64,000 bases of DNA from Sphingobacterium sp. UBA5670 (lineage in GTDB: Bacteria > Bacteroidota > Bacteroidia > Sphingobacteriales > Sphingobacteriaceae), in the NCBI RefSeq assembly GCF_002420705.1, contig NZ_DIIM01000013.1:170495-234494 (forward strand). Reading direction: 5' to 3'. Below the pieces are notes generated by a model that worked only from the letters and a program-made list of their open reading frames with translations, was not told the origin of the DNA and did no database searches. The position numbers were made by a program, and so were the translations under genes. Within the stretch, counting starts at the first letter, position 1, and each line of letters begins with the position of its first letter. Below, in pieces: positions 61,901 through 64,000 of the stretch.

Positions 61901-62219
61901 GATCCCTTCACAGGTGAGAAATGCTTCAGCATACGAGTATGCTTCTTCGAGCTATTATGTACAGGATGCAAGTTTCTTAAAACTGAAAAATCTCCAAGTT
62001 GGCTATAACTTCGATACCAATAAGGTTTTCGGTAATAATACTGGCATCAAGAAACTTCGCGCGTATGTGGGGGTAACAAATCTGTTTACGATTACTAAAT
62101 ATGAGGGACTTGATCCAGAAGTTACGGCAACACCGTCGACTTACCCAGCTTTGGGTGTAGACTTCGGTGTGTATCCACAGGCTCGCCAATACATGTTGGG
62201 TGTTAGTCTAGGATTTTAA
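58917..62219 (+). CDS. SusC/RagA family TonB-linked outer membrane protein
   Basis: 1100-residue outer-membrane importer. Signal/anchor region (about 1-42), a carboxypeptidase-regulatory domain (about 65-140), the hallmark EEVVVTGYSAQ (about 142-152), the plug (about 155-270; IRGYSTINNNEPLYIIDGVP) and a large beta barrel ending KKLRAYVGVTNLF ... GVSLGF. Pairs with the SusD-like protein 33 bp downstream to take up a glycan or peptide; no glycoside hydrolase lies in the window right after it, so the substrate is unknown. Confidence 0.96.
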   Translation: MMKKTDKNCCFDLILSQKFNKRFLLMSSLLIGGGMTTHAFASGLTNHGRVEVVSLMKTKNVQQTPIKGVVKDAATGQGITGVSVKVKGSSTGTSTDENGAFTVQGKVGDVLVVSYIGYKSTEVTVSSKADLAISLSGSEDALEEVVVTGYSAQRKKDLTGAVAVVNVKELKTTPAASAVEALQGRATGVQIVVDGAPGSTPQIKIRGYSTINNNEPLYIIDGVPYEGKLSWLNQNDIETMQVLKDASAASIYGSRANNGVVIITTKIGKSGKPQFNLDSYYGIQVPNSGRFPKMLSPQQTLDIENRLDGTNNVMPDYLIAGPKVGGKDVITAADVDMSKYKYDASSRSDFYQITKANKAGTNWFDALSQNAPTQSHQLSVLGGGEDASYAISGGYLKQKGTIIHTGFEKYNLRSNTRFSAFNNKLRFGENMQYSFTEGFGMGVNTNTAGDYIGEGSALGFAYRIHNIIPVYDEGGNFAGSVGGQYGNGENPVAIAYRAKDNKNKSNMFFGNVFGEFDIVSGLTFRSSFGMKYENYNGVSYTYPNPEFTEGSFNNGINEFFGLNKEWTWTNTLNYKKTFNEAHTLSILAGTEAIQNRNRQIRGKGNGFFTMSSLDYLYLDAASTGRVSEGSGSVGSLFSVFGKVDYSYKDRYILSATVRRDGSSNFGPNNKYGTFPGASAAWRLSEEEFMKGISWLSDLKIRAGYGVTGNQRIPANQYLNRYQVAINSSSYPIDGSLTSGMWHNAYSNPDVKWEQVSALNLGVDFTLAQGDFDGSFDWYNKKTKDMLYLLPLPAVAAGRAGSPYVNIGDMQNKGIEFSLNYHYGRRQESAFKLDLSATISRNVNKIVSLAPSVTQQVYGSFRSMETSILKPGEPLGAFYGYKVIGIYSEADMNNASVAKYEDGKSRAGGLKFEDVNGDGKIDANDRTVIGSPHPDFVYSFNINAAYKNFDFMAYFYGSKGNQNYEATRYFTDFGVFRGQKSTRVLDEWSPTNSSSMIPSQVRNASAYEYASSSYYVQDASFLKLKNLQVGYNFDTNKVFGNNTGIKKLRAYVGVTNLFTITKYEGLDPEVTATPSTYPALGVDFGVYPQARQYMLGVSLGF

Positions 62220-62252
62220 GGGTTTAGTGATTTAAGTTAAAATTTGATTGAA

Positions 62253-63968
62253 ATGAAAAAAAGAAATATAATTACAGTTTTAGGTATATCATTGACTTTA
62301 TTAGCCTCTTGTGGGAAATCTTTTTTGGAGCGCGATCCGCAAGCCGAATTGCCTGAGTCTCAAATTGTAAATTCAAAAGGTATAGAAGCATCCCTTATCG
62401 GTGCATACGGTATATTAAATGGGAATGTAAACGGTACCTGGGGGAATTACTCTTCGGCACCAAGTCAATGGTTGTTTGGGGAGGTTGCTGGAGATAATGC
62501 ACACAAAGGATCTGAGGCTACGGATCAACCGAACATGAATATGATCGAATTCCATACGCCAAATAGTTCTAATGATAACTTGAGCCAGATGTGGGAAGTT
62601 TATTATGAAGGCGTACTGAGGGCTAACAATACCTTGCGCATTTTGAAAGCTGACCAAGCAGGCGGAAAAACCGTTACTGCCGCACGCGCGAAAGAAATAG
62701 AAGGTGAAGCAAGAGTTTTGCGGGCGCACTATTATTTTTATTTATGGCGTGTTTTCAAAAATCTAGCTTACGTTGATGAGAATACAACAGACGAGGAGGC
62801 TAAAACGAAACCGAATAAAGATGATGTGTTGCCTAAAATTATTGATGATTTAAAAGCCGGAATTGCCAATCTGCCAGCGACAAAAATTAATAGCCAGGCT
62901 GGGCGCATGGATCAGAATATCGCGAAAGCTTATCTGGGTAAAGTTTACCTCTATCAGAAAAAGTATGCGGATGCGCTGGTTTTGTTTAAGGAGGTTATCG
63001 GAGCAAAAGATCTTCGTACGATGCCTTATCAAAACAACTTTAATGTCCTTACAAAAGATGGTCCAGAAGCATTGTTGGTCTCAAAACACGTGATCAATCC
63101 TGATGGATCTGGTGATAATGCCAATGTCGGTGATATGTTGTCTGGATTAAACGGAAGTAATCCTGTTGGTTGTTGTGGTTTCTATCAGCCTACTATTGAT
63201 CTCGTCAATGCATATAAAGTTGATGCGAATGGATTACCATTATTGGACGGTTCTTACCGTAATAATCCATATAAATCAGACTTTGGTTTGTCTGATGATG
63301 CTAAGAAGACTTATAAACTTGATGTGACGCTTCGTTTTGACCCACGTTTAGATTATACGGTTGGCCGTAGAGGTGTAAATTTCTATGATTATGGTGTCAT
63401 GCCAGGTGATGCATGGATTCGTGAAGTGAGCTCAGGGGGACCATTTGTTGGTATAAAAACAATGATTCCTAAAAGCTTGCATGCAACGCATACAGCATCT
63501 GGGGCTGCCTATATTACAGATTTGGATGTCAATATTATTCGTTTAGCTGATGTTTTCTTAATGGCTGCAGAATGTCAGGTTGAATTGGGGGATTTGGGTG
63601 CAGCAATGAATCTGGTAAATGCAGTTCGTGAGCGTGCGGCTAAATTACCTCCTAAAACGACGGGCGATAATGTAGCAGCGGCCGTATATGTGGTAAAACC
63701 CTATACTTCTTTTCCTGACCAAAACTATGCACGCAAAGCTGTTCGTTTTGAGCGCCGTCTTGAGTTAGCGATGGAAGGACATCGTTTCTATGACCTCGTG
63801 CGTTGGGGTGAGGCAAAAACTGTATTGGAAAGTTATGCAACGTTTGAAGGTGGTTTTATGTCCCGTTACAAAGGTCTGAATTATAAGCCACAAAATGACT
63901 ACTTCCCAATTCCGCAATCGCAGATTGACAGAAGTGGAGGTGCTTTGATACAAAATCAGGGATATTAA
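62253..63968 (+). CDS. RagB/SusD family nutrient uptake lipoprotein
   Basis: 571-residue surface lipoprotein partner of SusC: lipobox LLASC (LTLLASCGKSF, about residues 14-18), SusD N-terminal region (AEGQARVLRAHYYFYLWRVF-like EGEARVLRAHYYF, TPR helices) and the C-terminal SusD signature (RRLELAMEGHRFYDLVRWG). It binds the substrate and lids the SusC barrel. I use ATG 62253; an upstream TTG is unlikely. The frame is complete (stop 63966-63968). The last 32 bp of the window have no feature. Confidence 0.95.
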   Translation: MKKRNIITVLGISLTLLASCGKSFLERDPQAELPESQIVNSKGIEASLIGAYGILNGNVNGTWGNYSSAPSQWLFGEVAGDNAHKGSEATDQPNMNMIEFHTPNSSNDNLSQMWEVYYEGVLRANNTLRILKADQAGGKTVTAARAKEIEGEARVLRAHYYFYLWRVFKNLAYVDENTTDEEAKTKPNKDDVLPKIIDDLKAGIANLPATKINSQAGRMDQNIAKAYLGKVYLYQKKYADALVLFKEVIGAKDLRTMPYQNNFNVLTKDGPEALLVSKHVINPDGSGDNANVGDMLSGLNGSNPVGCCGFYQPTIDLVNAYKVDANGLPLLDGSYRNNPYKSDFGLSDDAKKTYKLDVTLRFDPRLDYTVGRRGVNFYDYGVMPGDAWIREVSSGGPFVGIKTMIPKSLHATHTASGAAYITDLDVNIIRLADVFLMAAECQVELGDLGAAMNLVNAVRERAAKLPPKTTGDNVAAAVYVVKPYTSFPDQNYARKAVRFERRLELAMEGHRFYDLVRWGEAKTVLESYATFEGGFMSRYKGLNYKPQNDYFPIPQSQIDRSGGALIQNQGY

Positions 63969-64000
63969 TACTTGATCGGATCTAAAAAGAAACGGAGGGA

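Noticed and set aside
1..64000. CRISPR arrays, insertion sequences and prophage genes
   Set aside because: No spaced repeats of array type, no transposase or integrase frame, and no phage structural genes were recognised.

Overview
The window looks like chromosomal DNA of a Bacteroidota bacterium of the Sphingobacteriaceae, most like Sphingobacterium. The support is a SusC/SusD pair, proteins with the carboxypeptidase-D-regulatory/'EEVVVT' architecture, promoters of the Bacteroidota type (TTG about 19-21 nt upstream of TAnnTTTG) with little Shine-Dalgarno signal, a tmRNA tag ending GEENYALAA, a menaquinone futalosine gene (mqnC), and a fatty-acid hydroxylase of the kind that fits sphingolipid makers. 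The genus is inferred from gene content, not from a marker search. No phage, insertion sequence, integrase or CRISPR array was seen.

Layout. 1-4144: metal/drug RND efflux (adaptor cut by the window edge, TolC-type outer membrane protein) with its own two-component system and an array of 11-bp direct repeats before the efflux genes. 4304-9728: Tat-exported phospholipase C, biotin synthase, and a divergent MocR-type regulator whose PLP-binding residues are lost. 9923-16641: a tiny acidic protein, a DUF3857/transglutaminase-like protein, then an ECF sigma factor, a membrane anti-sigma/TonB-like protein and a divergent von Willebrand A protein. 16986-26897: DUF6266 protein behind an 11-bp tandem repeat array, desaturase, XRE regulator, sugar isomerase, universal stress protein, acetyltransferase, hydrolase, DUF5009-type membrane protein, GH18 chitinase. 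26935-27299: tmRNA. 27565-35737: M3 peptidase, aspartate-type aminotransferase, CDF metal exporter, lepA, folD, LEA-like lipoprotein. 35833-46727: beta-lactamase-like serine hydrolase, DUF1543 protein, amino-acid permease, Rrf2 regulator with oxidoreductase, M1 peptidase, ArsC/Spx-like protein, class II aldolase, DUF2807 protein, fatty acid hydroxylase. 46915-50675: truncated haemoglobin, ExbD, a small secreted repeat protein and a divergent membrane-bound winged-helix regulator. 50752-53498: two near-identical 181-bp blocks, each with tRNA-Ser(UGA), flank an ECF sigma/membrane protein pair and an alpha/beta hydrolase whose signal-peptide exon-like 5' part is cut off by an in-frame TGA. 53551-63968: bestrophin, GH25 lysozyme, rhodanese plus thioredoxin, second tiny acidic protein, scpB, mqnC, and a SusC/SusD operon with a structured leader.

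How the parts work together. Most genes are housekeeping or envelope functions. Several small regulatory modules stand out: (a) three separate arrays of direct repeats with about 11-bp phasing, the spacing used by OmpR/PhoB winged-helix proteins, one before the efflux operon, one before the DUF6266 gene and one in the divergent promoter of the membrane winged-helix regulator; (b) two ECF sigma/membrane partner pairs, one of whose partners carries a miniature TonB-plug-like segment shared with its vWA neighbour; (c) the membrane winged-helix regulator and its divergent secreted protein, the best candidate in the window for a little-described signalling unit. All functional links are inferences from sequence and position.
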